Below are positions 51,514 to 61,089 of a stretch of 64,000 nt of DNA, in pieces. How positions within the stretch are numbered: position 1 is the stretch's first letter; every line of letters begins with the position of its first letter. Below the pieces are notes generated by a model. That model saw only the letters and a list, made by a program, of their open reading frames with translations. It searched no databases and was not told where the DNA came from. The position numbers and the translations under genes are program-made. The stretch comes from Armatimonadetes bacterium Uphvl-Ar1 (GTDB lineage: Bacteria > Armatimonadota > Fimbriimonadia > Fimbriimonadales > Fimbriimonadaceae): the NCBI GenBank assembly GCA_002162075.1, contig CP021423.1, forward strand, positions 2,418,001 through 2,482,000, given 5' to 3'.

Positions 51514-51900
51514 ATGAAAAAGCTCCTCATCCGCTGGATCATCCTTGTCGTCGCCTTCATTGGGGCCAGCTTCTTGGTCAATCTCGTCATCCCCAATGGC
51601 ATCACAATCGATCTCACAACCCAGGGAATCATGACGTTGTTTGTCGGAAGCGCTTTCCTCGCCATCGTCAATGCAACGCTAGGCAAACTTCTCAAGCTCA
51701 TCGCACTGCCCCTCAACTGTCTCACCCTTGGCCTCTTCGCCCTCGTGATCAATGCCGCCCTGTTCTGGGCTGTCGGAAGTCTCGGCCTCGGCTACAAAGT
51801 AGAAGGATTCCTCGCCGCCTTTGTTGGCTCCATTCTTGTCTCGGCGATCAGTGCCGTCCTCGGAGTCTTCATCCCGGATGATAGCAAAGAAAAAGACTAG
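51514..51900 (+). CDS. Holin-like phage-holin family 4 membrane protein
   Basis: A 128-residue protein with about four hydrophobic helices (I-I-L-V-V-A-F-I-G-A-S-F, I-M-T-L-F-V-G-S-A-F, L-N-C-L-T-L-G-L-F-A and L-V-S-A-I-S-A-V-L-G-V) and a charged C-terminus. It fits the mycobacterial 4-TMS phage holin superfamily (DUF360/YvlD-like), which is common in chromosomes and not a sign of a prophage. It overlaps yvcK by 23 bases, so the two are coupled. Confidence 0.85.
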   Translation: MKKLLIRWIILVVAFIGASFLVNLVIPNGITIDLTTQGIMTLFVGSAFLAIVNATLGKLLKLIALPLNCLTLGLFALVINAALFWAVGSLGLGYKVEGFLAAFVGSILVSAISAVLGVFIPDDSKEKD

Positions 51901-53200
51901 ACGGCTTCAAAACTGGCTTCTGCCAACCGCCGACCTCTTCCGCTACGTCCTTCTCGCCGCGGGAGGCTTTCTCGTACTCCTCCTCGGAATTCACATGAGC
52001 TTCCAGTACGTCCTGCAAGCTCTTTTCAACAATGTCGGCGTCACTTGGGATAACATCGCCTCCCAAATCTCAGGCCAACCTGATGGTCGCCAAGTCACCC
52101 ACCTCGTTGGAGGAATCCTCATGGCCATCGGAGGCTACAGCGTATGGCGCGGAACGCGGGGGTTCTTCCGCCGACTCGGTTCAGTCGCCGCAACTCCTGG
52201 CAAAAACGCCCTTGTCTCGGGCTATCTCAAACGTCAACAACTCGCCCGTGGCCCCCGCATCGTCGCCATCGGCGGTGGAACTGGACTCTCGACCCTCCTT
52301 CGGGGCCTCAAGCAATACAGTTCCAACATCACCGCCATCGTCACCGTCACCGATGACGGCGGATCATCCGGACGACTCACCCAAGAAATGGGCATCATCC
52401 CTCCCGGTGACCTTCGGAACTGCCTTGTCGCCCTCGCCGATGCCGAAAAGCGAATGACCGACCTCTTCCAGTACCGATTCTCCGCCGGCACTGGAGCTCT
52501 CAGCGGACACAGCATTGGCAACCTCCTCCTCGCCGGATTTGTCGAACAAGCCGGGGGAGACTTCGACGAAGCCCTCCAACTCGCCTCCGAAGTCCTCGCC
52601 ATCCGTGGACGCGTCATCCCCTCCACGACCGACAATGTCACCCTCCGCGCCCTCATGGAAGATGGCTCCACCCTCGAGGGCGAAACCACAATCGTTGAAT
52701 CTCACCTCAAAATCCAGCGCATCTATCTCAACCCCGCCCACCCCCGTCCCCACGAAAGTGCCATCGAAGCCATCCGCGAAGCCGATCTCATCTGCATTGG
52801 CCCAGGAAGCGTTTACACCAGCATCGTCCCCAATCTTCTCGTACCCGGAATCGCCGAAGCAATCCTTGAATCGGACGCTCTCAAAGTTTACATATGCAAT
52901 GTCATGACCCAAGCGGGCGAAAGCGACAAGCTCACCGCCGCCGAACACGTCGTCGCTCTTCAAGCAAACGTTCCCAATCGTGTTTTCGATTACGTTCTCA
53001 TCAACACCGCAACTCCCCACATTGACCTCGTCGAAAAATACCAAGCCTCCAACCAAGAACTCGTCATCCCCGACGCTGATCGGATCAAGCAAATGGGTTA
53101 CCGACCCGTTCCTGGCAACTTCATGTCAGAATCCGACTACGTCCGCCACGACCCCATGCGCATCGCCGCTCGACTCATTGACCTCCTCAAAAAAACATGA
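51878..53200 (+). CDS. yvcK: YvcK/CofD-like gluconeogenesis factor with N-terminal membrane helices
   Basis: 440 residues from the ATG at 51878. Two predicted helices (about residues 18-37 and 68-82) precede a CofD-like domain starting R-I-V-A-I-G-G-G-T-G-L-S-T-L-L-R-G-L-K (near residue 125), with D-D-G-G-S-S-G-R and P-P-G-D-L-R-N-C. YvcK proteins bind UDP-sugars and are required for envelope integrity and growth on gluconeogenic substrates. The N-terminal anchor is typical of the non-Bacillus subgroup. It precedes gmk with a 4-base overlap. Confidence 0.9.
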   Translation: MIAKKKTRRLQNWLLPTADLFRYVLLAAGGFLVLLLGIHMSFQYVLQALFNNVGVTWDNIASQISGQPDGRQVTHLVGGILMAIGGYSVWRGTRGFFRRLGSVAATPGKNALVSGYLKRQQLARGPRIVAIGGGTGLSTLLRGLKQYSSNITAIVTVTDDGGSSGRLTQEMGIIPPGDLRNCLVALADAEKRMTDLFQYRFSAGTGALSGHSIGNLLLAGFVEQAGGDFDEALQLASEVLAIRGRVIPSTTDNVTLRALMEDGSTLEGETTIVESHLKIQRIYLNPAHPRPHESAIEAIREADLICIGPGSVYTSIVPNLLVPGIAEAILESDALKVYICNVMTQAGESDKLTAAEHVVALQANVPNRVFDYVLINTATPHIDLVEKYQASNQELVIPDADRIKQMGYRPVPGNFMSESDYVRHDPMRIAARLIDLLKKT

Positions 53201-53769
53201 ACGGCATCGCTATTATTCTCAGCGGCCCTTCGGGGGTTGGCAAAGACACAATCATCGACCGCTGGCAACAGCTCGATCCATCCGTCCATCGCGTAGTAGC
53301 CTTTACCACCCGTCCGCCCCGTCCCGGCGAAGAGAATGGACACTCTTACCACTTTGTCACCCGCTCAACGTTTGAATCTCTCGCTGCTTCTGGACATTTC
53401 CTAGAATACAAAGAAGTCCACGGTAACTTCTACGCCACCCCTCTCAAAACCCTCCGCGACATGGTCAAACAAGGAAAAAAAGCCATCCTAAAAATAGATG
53501 TTCAAGGCGCCCTCCAGGTCATGCCCGATCACCCTGAAATCCTCAGTATCTTCCTCCTCCCTCCGTCAACTGAAGAACTCATCAGCCGCCTCAAAAACCG
53601 AGGCACCGAATCCCCCGAAAAACTCGCCGAACGCATCAAGAACGCCGAATTTGAACTCGCCCAAGCCCCCCACTACCAACATCAAGTCATCAACCACAAC
53701 GTAGATGACTGCGTCCAAGAAATCATGACCATCGTGGAGGAAGCATGTCAAACATCGTCCTCGGAGTAA
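53197..53769 (+). CDS. gmk: Guanylate kinase
   Basis: A 190-residue protein with Walker A L-S-G-P-S-G-V-G-K-D (one residue different from the usual final Ser/Thr), T-T-R-P-P-R-P-G-E and the Y-K-E-V-H-G-N-F-Y GMP-binding segment. It phosphorylates GMP to GDP. It overlaps the yvcK stop by 4 bases and the coaBC start by 25 bases. Confidence 0.93.
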   Translation: MNGIAIILSGPSGVGKDTIIDRWQQLDPSVHRVVAFTTRPPRPGEENGHSYHFVTRSTFESLAASGHFLEYKEVHGNFYATPLKTLRDMVKQGKKAILKIDVQGALQVMPDHPEILSIFLLPPSTEELISRLKNRGTESPEKLAERIKNAEFELAQAPHYQHQVINHNVDDCVQEIMTIVEEACQTSSSE

Positions 53770-54926
53770 GCGGAAGCATTTCTGCTTACCGCGCTTGTGA
53801 CCTCGCTCGCGATCTCATGCGGGCAGGACATACCGTCCGCGTCTGCCTCACCGATTCTGCCGCGAAATTCGTCACCCCCGTCCTCTTTGAGACCCTCACC
53901 GGCAACCCCTGCCTCACCGATACATTCGAAGAACCCATCCGGGGCCGAATGGCGCACATCGACTGGGCGCGGCAAGCCGACCTGATTCTCCTCGCTCCCG
54001 CCACCGCCAACACCCTCAATAAACTTGCTCAAGGCATCGGCGATGACATGCTCACGACCCTTATTCTTGCCGCTCAAGTTCCCCTCCTCATCGCCCCCGC
54101 CATGAACCCGGTGATGTACACCCATCCCGAAACCCAAGCAAGTATTCACAAACTCCAATCCCAAGGCGCATTTTTCATCGAACCCGCCGAGGGCGATGTC
54201 GCTTCCGGAGAAACCGGTCAAGGAAAACTCGCCCCGAACGCCGAGATCATCGCTTCCGCCGAGTCAATTCTCGCCCGACGACAATCCCTCACCGGAAAAA
54301 CCATCCTCATCACCTCCGGACCGACCCAAGAATCCATCGATTCCGTCCGTTTCCTGACAAATCGATCCTCCGGCAAAATGGGCCTCGCCATGGCTCGTGC
54401 GGCTCAACTGATGGGTGCCGAGGTTATCCTCATATCTGGCCCAACAAGTCTCCCCGATCCCGCAAATGCCACCACCATCCACGTTCGTACCGCCGAACAA
54501 ATGCTCGCCGCCGCACATGAGCAAGCACCAAAAGCCGACTGGATCATCGGCCTCGCCGCCGTCTCTGATTACCGCCCCGCCAACCCAAGCCCAACCAAAA
54601 TCCGGCGATCAGAAGAAGACCTCACCCTCACGCTCGTCCCCAATCCCGACATCATCGCCACATTAGCCCAGCAAAACCCCACCAAGCGCGTCGTCGCATT
54701 CGCTGCCGAACCCACCCAAGACCCCGCCTACGCCGTAGAAAAGATGCATCGCAAAGGCGTCTCCGCCATCGCACTTAACGACATTTCTAACCCCCAAATC
54801 GGATTCCAAAGCGACGAGAACGAACTCACATTGATCCTCGCAAACGGCAAATCCTTCCAATCCGGTCGCAAATCCAAACTCAGCTGCGCACTGTGGCTTC
54901 TGGATCAGCTCAGCGAAAATCCCTAA
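53745..54926 (+). CDS. coaBC: Bifunctional phosphopantothenoylcysteine decarboxylase/synthetase CoaBC
   Basis: A 393-residue protein. The N-terminal flavin-dependent CoaC part (G-V-S-G-S-I-S-A-Y-R, A-P-A-M-N-P-V-M near residue 116) precedes the CoaB part (I-T-S-G-P-T-Q-E near residue 190, and D-Y-R-P near residue 275). The two halves convert 4'-phosphopantothenate through the cysteine adduct to phosphopantetheine in CoA synthesis. Its end overlaps the convergent secreted-protein gene by 4 bases (CTAA, 54923-54926). Confidence 0.93.
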   Translation: MSNIVLGVSGSISAYRACDLARDLMRAGHTVRVCLTDSAAKFVTPVLFETLTGNPCLTDTFEEPIRGRMAHIDWARQADLILLAPATANTLNKLAQGIGDDMLTTLILAAQVPLLIAPAMNPVMYTHPETQASIHKLQSQGAFFIEPAEGDVASGETGQGKLAPNAEIIASAESILARRQSLTGKTILITSGPTQESIDSVRFLTNRSSGKMGLAMARAAQLMGAEVILISGPTSLPDPANATTIHVRTAEQMLAAAHEQAPKADWIIGLAAVSDYRPANPSPTKIRRSEEDLTLTLVPNPDIIATLAQQNPTKRVVAFAAEPTQDPAYAVEKMHRKGVSAIALNDISNPQIGFQSDENELTLILANGKSFQSGRKSKLSCALWLLDQLSENP

Positions 54927-55585
54927 CGCCGCAAACTTACCGATACCGTTGTCTTTCCATCATTGATCAAGCCCCGGATCGTGGCATCCATGGCAATCCA
55001 CTGACCCGTCTTGGCATCAATGACCCAGGTTCCGCGCCCCATTTCCGGACGCTCCCGGTCATTCCCTGCAACCACCATCTCCACCGTAGCCCGCCCGTCG
55101 GTAACCGAGCGCAATGTGTAGCTCAAACGAACCCCCGGAATCTTGCCCCGCTCTGGATAAACAACCTGCCATCCGCCCCCGACTGCGACCGCCTGTTCCG
55201 GTGCAACAAAGCTCCGAACTCGGCCCAAACTCCACGCATCCCTGGCTTCCGTATCTTTTAACCCCACAAACCCCTTCACCATTCCTCGCGCATTAAAATC
55301 AACCATAGTTTCGGTCTTGCGTGCATCGCGCATCTCGTCCGCCCCCATGCGAATATCTGTCCCCAAATTCGTAGTCTTCGTCCGGTATCCCTCGCCCGAA
55401 ACCGAATCCACAACTTGCTTCAACCGCGCCGAGACAACATACTTCGGCTCCGCCCCCGGCGTCTCCATTCCAAACGTAAACTCCGAAGCATCCCCCTTAT
55501 TTGGCATCCATCGCAAGCTGTATTCATCCGCCGGTGCCAAAACCCCCGCGTTCACCGCAACGAAAATCAAACCGCAAACCGTCAT
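54923..55585 (-). CDS. Secreted protein of unknown function
   Basis: A 220-residue protein. A signal peptide (C-G-L-I-F-V-A-V-N-A-G-V-L-A) leads to a mature part with repeated antiparallel strand patterns (T-F-G-M-E-T-P-G-A, Y-V-V-S-A-R-L-K). No family recognised. Transcribed away from the adjacent secreted protein at 55628. Confidence 0.5.
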   Translation of the reverse strand: MTVCGLIFVAVNAGVLAPADEYSLRWMPNKGDASEFTFGMETPGAEPKYVVSARLKQVVDSVSGEGYRTKTTNLGTDIRMGADEMRDARKTETMVDFNARGMVKGFVGLKDTEARDAWSLGRVRSFVAPEQAVAVGGGWQVVYPERGKIPGVRLSYTLRSVTDGRATVEMVVAGNDRERPEMGRGTWVIDAKTGQWIAMDATIRGLINDGKTTVSVSLRR

Positions 55586-55627
55586 AATCTATAGAATAGA
55601 CGGAGCAACCCCTCAAGTGATACGCCC

Positions 55628-56950
55628 ATGAAAATTTCGACCCTCCTTGCCCTCTTCATCGCTGTACCTCAGCTCGCACTGGCTCAATCCGATACTGAAC
55701 TCGACTACATCAAAACGCTAACTCTTCCTAATATCTTTTACTCAAAGAGCAAGGCGGTATATGTCATGCCCCCCAAACAGGTCTTTTACGGTGCTGTCGC
55801 CGGAGTATCAGTTCGATCAGACTCCCAATACATTAGCTTCGTCGGCGACACCTCCGCCCATCGAACAATTCCTGGTCATTCAGAAAAAGGCTTCTCCGCC
55901 CTCAACATCGGCCCGACTCAAGCCATCTACACTTATCACTTCCGATCCGGCACATTGAAGAAAATAATGGATGTTCCAGCAAAAATATTGGACTGCTCTT
56001 TCCCAGTAGGCAGCCAAGACCTCTATCTCTCAGTTGAACAAAATGATCAGATCATCAACCTTTTGATTTCGCCCGAATCCGGCCAGCGACGCCAATTCAT
56101 TCCGCCAAAATTTGAGTTTGATTCTAGCTATCCCCGGTTTATCCCCACTCAGAATGTTGTCGTCTATACAGACCAAGACGCCAATGAAAATCTTATTCTC
56201 CATGTACTTTCGTTACAGAACACGGGAACCAGAACTTTCAGATTTGGAAAAATTCCTCAGTACTTCGTAAATTCTTCCGCTTCAAATCTGTATGTAAATA
56301 TTGATCGAACCCAATTCGAAGTTAACCTTCAGAATGGTCAACTCACCGAAATGCCTCAGGGCTTCAAAATTCCGTATCAAGAACCACCCTACGAGGTAAT
56401 CCCCGGCGAATCTGTTGCGATTGGCGATCCCTCCATATTTCGGCGAAGGTGGTCGGACGAGCAACCATCAACAACTGAGAATCTCAAGCCTCTCATCATC
56501 GCCCGCGACGGACTTGATGGGAAGTCAACATTCGATGGAAAATTTGTTTACTACACAGACCGCTCCGGCCTTTTCCTCGCTGATCTCGTCAATATCTCCC
56601 TCCCTGATTTAACTGAACTTGCCAAAGAAACTGTCAAACGGGAAACAATGTCCCGCGCCAAACAGGTCGGAACCGGAATAATGATCTACACGGCAGACTA
56701 CGACGATCACTTACCCCTCGCCAATGACTGGCAAGGATCCGTTCATCCCTACCTCAAAAATAAGTCGCTAACCAACGGATTTACATATCTCATGAATGGT
56801 CAAAATGTATCAGAAATCGAAAACATCACCCAAACAATAATGGGAATGATCGAAACCCCATTTGGAACAGCAATCGTCCGCGGCGATTCATCGGTAATCT
56901 GGAAAGACCGCCCGAAACGAATCGAGAATCAAGCCAATCTTAAATTCTAA
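55628..56950 (+). CDS. Secreted protein with DUF1559-like 'YTADYDDHLP' tail
   Basis: A 440-residue protein. The N-terminus M-K-I-S-T-L-L-A-L-F-I-A-V-P-Q-L-A-L-A is a signal peptide. The middle forms a predicted beta-propeller-like repeat region. The C-terminus has the tail sequence common in Armatimonadota and Planctomycetes prepilin-type secreted proteins (G-T-G-I-M-I-Y-T-A-D-Y-D-D-H-L-P), but the protein is not a pilin. No further family is recognised. Its stop overlaps the convergent DAHP synthase by 11 bases. Confidence 0.6.
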   Translation: MKISTLLALFIAVPQLALAQSDTELDYIKTLTLPNIFYSKSKAVYVMPPKQVFYGAVAGVSVRSDSQYISFVGDTSAHRTIPGHSEKGFSALNIGPTQAIYTYHFRSGTLKKIMDVPAKILDCSFPVGSQDLYLSVEQNDQIINLLISPESGQRRQFIPPKFEFDSSYPRFIPTQNVVVYTDQDANENLILHVLSLQNTGTRTFRFGKIPQYFVNSSASNLYVNIDRTQFEVNLQNGQLTEMPQGFKIPYQEPPYEVIPGESVAIGDPSIFRRRWSDEQPSTTENLKPLIIARDGLDGKSTFDGKFVYYTDRSGLFLADLVNISLPDLTELAKETVKRETMSRAKQVGTGIMIYTADYDDHLPLANDWQGSVHPYLKNKSLTNGFTYLMNGQNVSEIENITQTIMGMIETPFGTAIVRGDSSVIWKDRPKRIENQANLKF

Positions 56951-57968
56951 GCCCGCAGTATTCCGCCAGACCCCGAAGCTCATTCACCAAAGCCGAAAAC
57001 TGCTCCGTATCCAATGCCTGGGAGCCATCGCTTAAAGCCTCGTTCGGATCAGGATGCATCTCGATCATCACCCCGTCCGCCCCTGCCACGACTGCCGCCT
57101 TGGCCATCGGTGCCACCAACGACGCCACTCCCGTCCCGTGACTCGGATCAACCACAACCGGCAAGTGCGTCAACTCCTTCAAAACTGGCACTGCGTTCAA
57201 GTCCAATACATTGCGCATATAAGTCTTGTCCATTGCCAAAATCCCTCGCTCACAAAGCACAACGTTCGGGTTCCCCTGGTTCAGAACATACTCACTCGCC
57301 AGCAAAAACTCATCGATCGTCGCTGATGGCCCCCGCTTCAAGAACACCGGCTTGCCACTCTTCCCCGCCTCAATCAATAGCGGGAAATTTTGCATACTTC
57401 TAGCCCCAATCTGCAACATATCCGTATGCTCCGCCACAATCTCAACCTTGTCCGCAGACATGACTTCAGTAATCGTCGCAAGCCCAGTTTCCTCAGAAAC
57501 TCGCTTCATAATCTCAAGCCCTTCCTCCTGCAAACCCTGGAACGAGTAAGGTGAGGTCCGAGGCTTAAAAGCCCCGCCGCGCAACATCGTTGCTCCCGCC
57601 GCTTTCACCTGGTCAGCCGATTTGCGGAACTGCTCATAGCTCTCAACCGAGCAAGGTCCCCCGATAACGACAAATTTTCCCGATCCAAATTCAACATTCC
57701 CCGCCCGGACAACCGTCTTCTCCGGATGAAACTCCATTCCCGCCAATTTGAATGGACTCGAAGTCTGCGTAATCTTACTAACAAAATCTAGCCGCCCCAA
57801 AACCGATTCCAAGTCCACACGCTGGTCGTGAGACAAACTCGCCGGAATCCCGACCGCCCGCCGAGGCTCACCCGGCAAAATCAGCGGCTCAATTCCCCGA
57901 TTTTGAATAATCGAGCAAACCTGGTCAATCTGGGCATCGCTCGCCCCCACTTTCATCAAAATCAACAT
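56940..57968 (-). CDS. aroF: 3-deoxy-7-phosphoheptulonate (DAHP) synthase
   Basis: A 342-residue type Ibeta enzyme. An N-terminal ferredoxin-like/ACT-type regulatory domain (about residues 1-75, ending G-M-E-F-H-P) is followed by the synthase barrel with G-G-P-C-S-V-E, G-A-F-K-P-R-T-S-P-Y and H-G-T-G near the end. It condenses PEP and erythrose 4-phosphate, the first step of the shikimate pathway, whose chorismate also feeds MqnA. The N-terminal domain can confer feedback control by an aromatic amino acid. Confidence 0.93.
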   Translation of the reverse strand: MLILMKVGASDAQIDQVCSIIQNRGIEPLILPGEPRRAVGIPASLSHDQRVDLESVLGRLDFVSKITQTSSPFKLAGMEFHPEKTVVRAGNVEFGSGKFVVIGGPCSVESYEQFRKSADQVKAAGATMLRGGAFKPRTSPYSFQGLQEEGLEIMKRVSEETGLATITEVMSADKVEIVAEHTDMLQIGARSMQNFPLLIEAGKSGKPVFLKRGPSATIDEFLLASEYVLNQGNPNVVLCERGILAMDKTYMRNVLDLNAVPVLKELTHLPVVVDPSHGTGVASLVAPMAKAAVVAGADGVMIEMHPDPNEALSDGSQALDTEQFSALVNELRGLAEYCGLRI

Positions 57969-57989
57969 GGAAGCCTCAAATATACCGAC

Positions 57990-60236
57990 TCAACCAAGCT
58001 GACCCAGGCTGACCGTCCATGCCCTCAGCAGTTCCAAGGTCATCCCTTTATGCAAGCTATCGTTACGACACTCACACAAAGCCGAATAAATACACAGCGG
58101 GCAACCTTCCCCGCATCCGCAAGCTTCTACTAACTCCTTCGCCCGGTTCAATAGCATTCCGCGCTCTCGATAACACTGCTCCACTAAACCCAGCCCCCCC
58201 GGTGCAACGTCATAGAGAAACACCGCTGGCTCCATTGTGTCCGGCGCCAAAACGTACCAACTCGAACCCATATCCCGCCGATCACAACCCGCAACCAACG
58301 GAGCCACTGCCCCCAAAGCGTGCTCTAATCCGTGAATCCCTCCCGTTGCCTTGTCCACTCCCAGGTCAAATCCCGGCACCAGTCCCCATGCCATCCCTAG
58401 CCGCATCGCCACCGTATCAATCGTCCGGCTCATCGGCTCCAACTCTTCTTCAGAAAGGATCGCATTCCCCCGCAAGCTCATTTTCCTGTAGCCAGTCACA
58501 AGGGTCGTGACACTCACCGCCTCCAAACTCGCTGCACAGTCCCCACGATCATCCTTCTCCAGCACCGCCTGAGATTCAATCACGCTCTGGACAATCGCCT
58601 GAGTGTAATAATCCCCTTCAAACCTATTAAGTTCAGCGACCCCCTCCGTCCAGTCCACTCGCTCAACGATATAACTTTCACCCCGATGCAAATGAACCGC
58701 CCCCATATGCGCCCCTTGCATCGCCCGCCACTTTTCCATATCTCCCAAAGGTTCACCATGAGCAAAAAGCTGGACGGACTCTCCATCCGCCGTCCTGATA
58801 TTCACTTCCGACGCCGGTGATCGGTGCGCCGGGAAGAAGATCATCCCCGCCGATTCTTTCGCCTCACCTGCCTCAATCAACCCATCTACGACCGAGCGCG
58901 CGTCCCACTTCTCAATGTCCCCCCACGTCATAGGACGTTCATGGAGAGCACACTTAATCTGCCGGGCGGCAATCAGAAGATTGCGCACACTCGCCAGAGA
59001 TGGCTCCGGCTCACCCGCGAGCAAGTTAATTCGCCGAGCCAAAAACTGCTCCAACGGATCAGCATGAGCTAGCATCAACGCCATCCCCCCTCGCCCCGCT
59101 CGTCCCGCCCGACCTGCCTGTTGCCAAAAACTTGCCCGGCTTCCCGGATACCCATTCAGAATCACTAAATCCAATCCCCCGACATCAACTCCAAGCTCCA
59201 TCGCGTTCGTTGTTGCAATCCCTCGGAGTGACCCCGAAAACAGCCTCTTCTCAATGTCTCGCCGTTCTTTTGGTGTATATCCCCCGCGGTAAGCATCAAT
59301 CCAACCTGCATCCCCTCCAATCTTTTCTAACTCATTGCGCCCCGCCCGCAATACCAATTCCACTCCCGTCCTGGATCGACAAAACACCATCGTTTTGACT
59401 CCATGGTTCACAGCCTCCGCCAGAAGTTCCGCCGTCTCGGAGTTCGGGCTCCGTGCCTCACTCACCTCATCATCAACGGCTTCGACGACCACAACCTGTT
59501 TCTCACCTTGGGGTGACCCATCACGCTCAATCAATCCACAATCCCGACCCGTTAAGTCGAAAAAATGTTGAGCCGCATTACTCGTGGTGGCGGAACAAGC
59601 AATAATCTGTGGCCTGCTCCCATGCCACTCACAAAGCCGGAGCAATCGCCGCAAAACCCATCCGAAATGCCCTCCAAATGCTCCGCGGTAAACGTGCGCT
59701 TCATCAATCACAATCAAGCGCAAATTCTTCAAAAACCGGAGCCAATTCTCATGACCAGGAAGAAGGCCGATATGAACCATATCAGGATTCGTCAGGATGA
59801 TGTTCGCTTGTCTTCGGATCGCCGACCGGCCAGATCGTTCTGTATCTCCATCATAAGTCGCACAGAGCACGGAATCCCCTGGCACCAACTCCATCAATTT
59901 CCCCAGCTGATCCTGGGCCAGTGCCTTCGTCGGAAAGAGAAAAAGACACCTAGCTGCTGGCTCTTCCAAGCAAGCCTTCAACGCAGGGATCACATAGCAG
60001 AGCGATTTACCGCTCCCTGTACCCGTTAAAACCATCAAATCTTCGCCTTGAGACGAGCGATCCACTGCCTCAGCTTGGTGGGAGTAGAGCCGATCAATAC
60101 CTCGGTCAGTCAGCCACCTCTTCAATTCATCTGGCACAACGGCAGGCATGTCCGCCCACTCTGCCGACCGCGAAGAAATGAGCGTCGCATGAACAGGCCG
60201 ATCTCGCAATATCTGCCCGATCCGCCGCGCATCCAT
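57990..60236 (-). CDS. DEAD/DEAH-box helicase with C-terminal DUF1998-like metal site (MrfA-like)
   Basis: A 748-residue superfamily 2 helicase. Motif I is T-G-T-G-S-G-K-S-L near residue 77, motif II V-I-D-E-A-H-V-Y near residue 175, followed by a SAT motif (C-S-A-T-T-S-N-A). The C-terminal region has the clustered Cys of the MrfA/Hrq1 group (G-C-G-E-G-C-P-L-C, then C-E-C). MrfA processes DNA damage such as interstrand crosslinks. The Cys motif and length support the assignment. It is in a run with TatC and DAHP synthase that does not suggest a pathway. Confidence 0.85.
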   Translation of the reverse strand: MDARRIGQILRDRPVHATLISSRSAEWADMPAVVPDELKRWLTDRGIDRLYSHQAEAVDRSSQGEDLMVLTGTGSGKSLCYVIPALKACLEEPAARCLFLFPTKALAQDQLGKLMELVPGDSVLCATYDGDTERSGRSAIRRQANIILTNPDMVHIGLLPGHENWLRFLKNLRLIVIDEAHVYRGAFGGHFGWVLRRLLRLCEWHGSRPQIIACSATTSNAAQHFFDLTGRDCGLIERDGSPQGEKQVVVVEAVDDEVSEARSPNSETAELLAEAVNHGVKTMVFCRSRTGVELVLRAGRNELEKIGGDAGWIDAYRGGYTPKERRDIEKRLFSGSLRGIATTNAMELGVDVGGLDLVILNGYPGSRASFWQQAGRAGRAGRGGMALMLAHADPLEQFLARRINLLAGEPEPSLASVRNLLIAARQIKCALHERPMTWGDIEKWDARSVVDGLIEAGEAKESAGMIFFPAHRSPASEVNIRTADGESVQLFAHGEPLGDMEKWRAMQGAHMGAVHLHRGESYIVERVDWTEGVAELNRFEGDYYTQAIVQSVIESQAVLEKDDRGDCAASLEAVSVTTLVTGYRKMSLRGNAILSEEELEPMSRTIDTVAMRLGMAWGLVPGFDLGVDKATGGIHGLEHALGAVAPLVAGCDRRDMGSSWYVLAPDTMEPAVFLYDVAPGGLGLVEQCYRERGMLLNRAKELVEACGCGEGCPLCIYSALCECRNDSLHKGMTLELLRAWTVSLGQLG

Positions 60237-60240
60237 ACTC

Positions 60241-61050
60241 CTAGTCTAGCGCGTTCAAAACTTCCGCATCGGAATCTCGACCTTTCATTGTGAGCCGCGC
60301 CGCCGCAATACTTCCAAAAGTCAAAATCAATAGCGGAACACCCATCAAAGTCAATGAGAAAATGTCACCAGAAGGGGTAATAACTGCCGTCGCCACAAAC
60401 ACACCCACCGAAGCCTGTCTCCAGTACCGTGTTACTGCTTGCGGAGTGATAATTCCCAGTTTGGTCAAAAAGAATACGATCAGCGGCAACTGAAATCCAA
60501 CACCAAACGCAAGAATCATCTTAGAACTAAACAAAACGATATCTGCCGGATTCTGTATAACCTCCGCCCCCTTAAAGCCCTGGGACATTTCCGCAAACCA
60601 CCGGAACGTTATGGGCAAAATCATATAACCCAAGAACCCACCCAAAGCAAATAACGCCACCGAGAATGGCACAACCACTTGCAGCGGCTTCTGCTCATGG
60701 GGACGCAGCCCAGGTTTTATGAACCCCCAAATCTGCATAACCGTCAGCGGAATAGTAATAACTAACCCCAATGTCAACGCCATTTTGAGCTGGAAGAAGA
60801 ATGCTTCCGGCAAACTACTCCAAGCCGCAGAAAATTTGAACCCCTCGGGCAAAGACTTCTTGACCATCAAAAAGATATGGTCATAAACCGGGGTCACGAG
60901 CCACCACCCGGCAACCATTCCGATAGCAATCACCAATACAATTCTGAACAGGCGAACCCTCAACTCCTCAAGATGCTCTCCCAAAGTGAGACGAAGCTCA
61001 TCGGATCGATCCGATGAGCTTCCATCTTGCTGATCAAGGCGTTGCGCCAT
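60241..61050 (-). CDS. tatC: Sec-independent protein translocase TatC
   Basis: A 269-residue membrane protein with about six helices. The cytoplasmic N-terminus carries the family motif H-L-E-E-L-R-V-R-L-F near residue 26, followed by the helix V-I-A-I-G-M-V-A-G-W-W. Late helices include A-T-A-V-I-T-P-S-G-D. TatC binds twin-arginine signals and exports folded proteins; ActB, encoded at the left edge, has such a signal. TatA is not in the window. Confidence 0.93.
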   Translation of the reverse strand: MAQRLDQQDGSSSDRSDELRLTLGEHLEELRVRLFRIVLVIAIGMVAGWWLVTPVYDHIFLMVKKSLPEGFKFSAAWSSLPEAFFFQLKMALTLGLVITIPLTVMQIWGFIKPGLRPHEQKPLQVVVPFSVALFALGGFLGYMILPITFRWFAEMSQGFKGAEVIQNPADIVLFSSKMILAFGVGFQLPLIVFFLTKLGIITPQAVTRYWRQASVGVFVATAVITPSGDIFSLTLMGVPLLILTFGSIAAARLTMKGRDSDAEVLNALD

Positions 61051-61089
61051 GACTCATATTATTGGCGATTTTGATTCCAGAACCTGGGC

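Noticed and set aside
51514-51900. Prophage remnant because of the holin-like gene
   Set aside because: This holin-like family is chromosomal in many bacteria, and neighbours are housekeeping genes (mutS, yvcK, gmk) with no phage genes.
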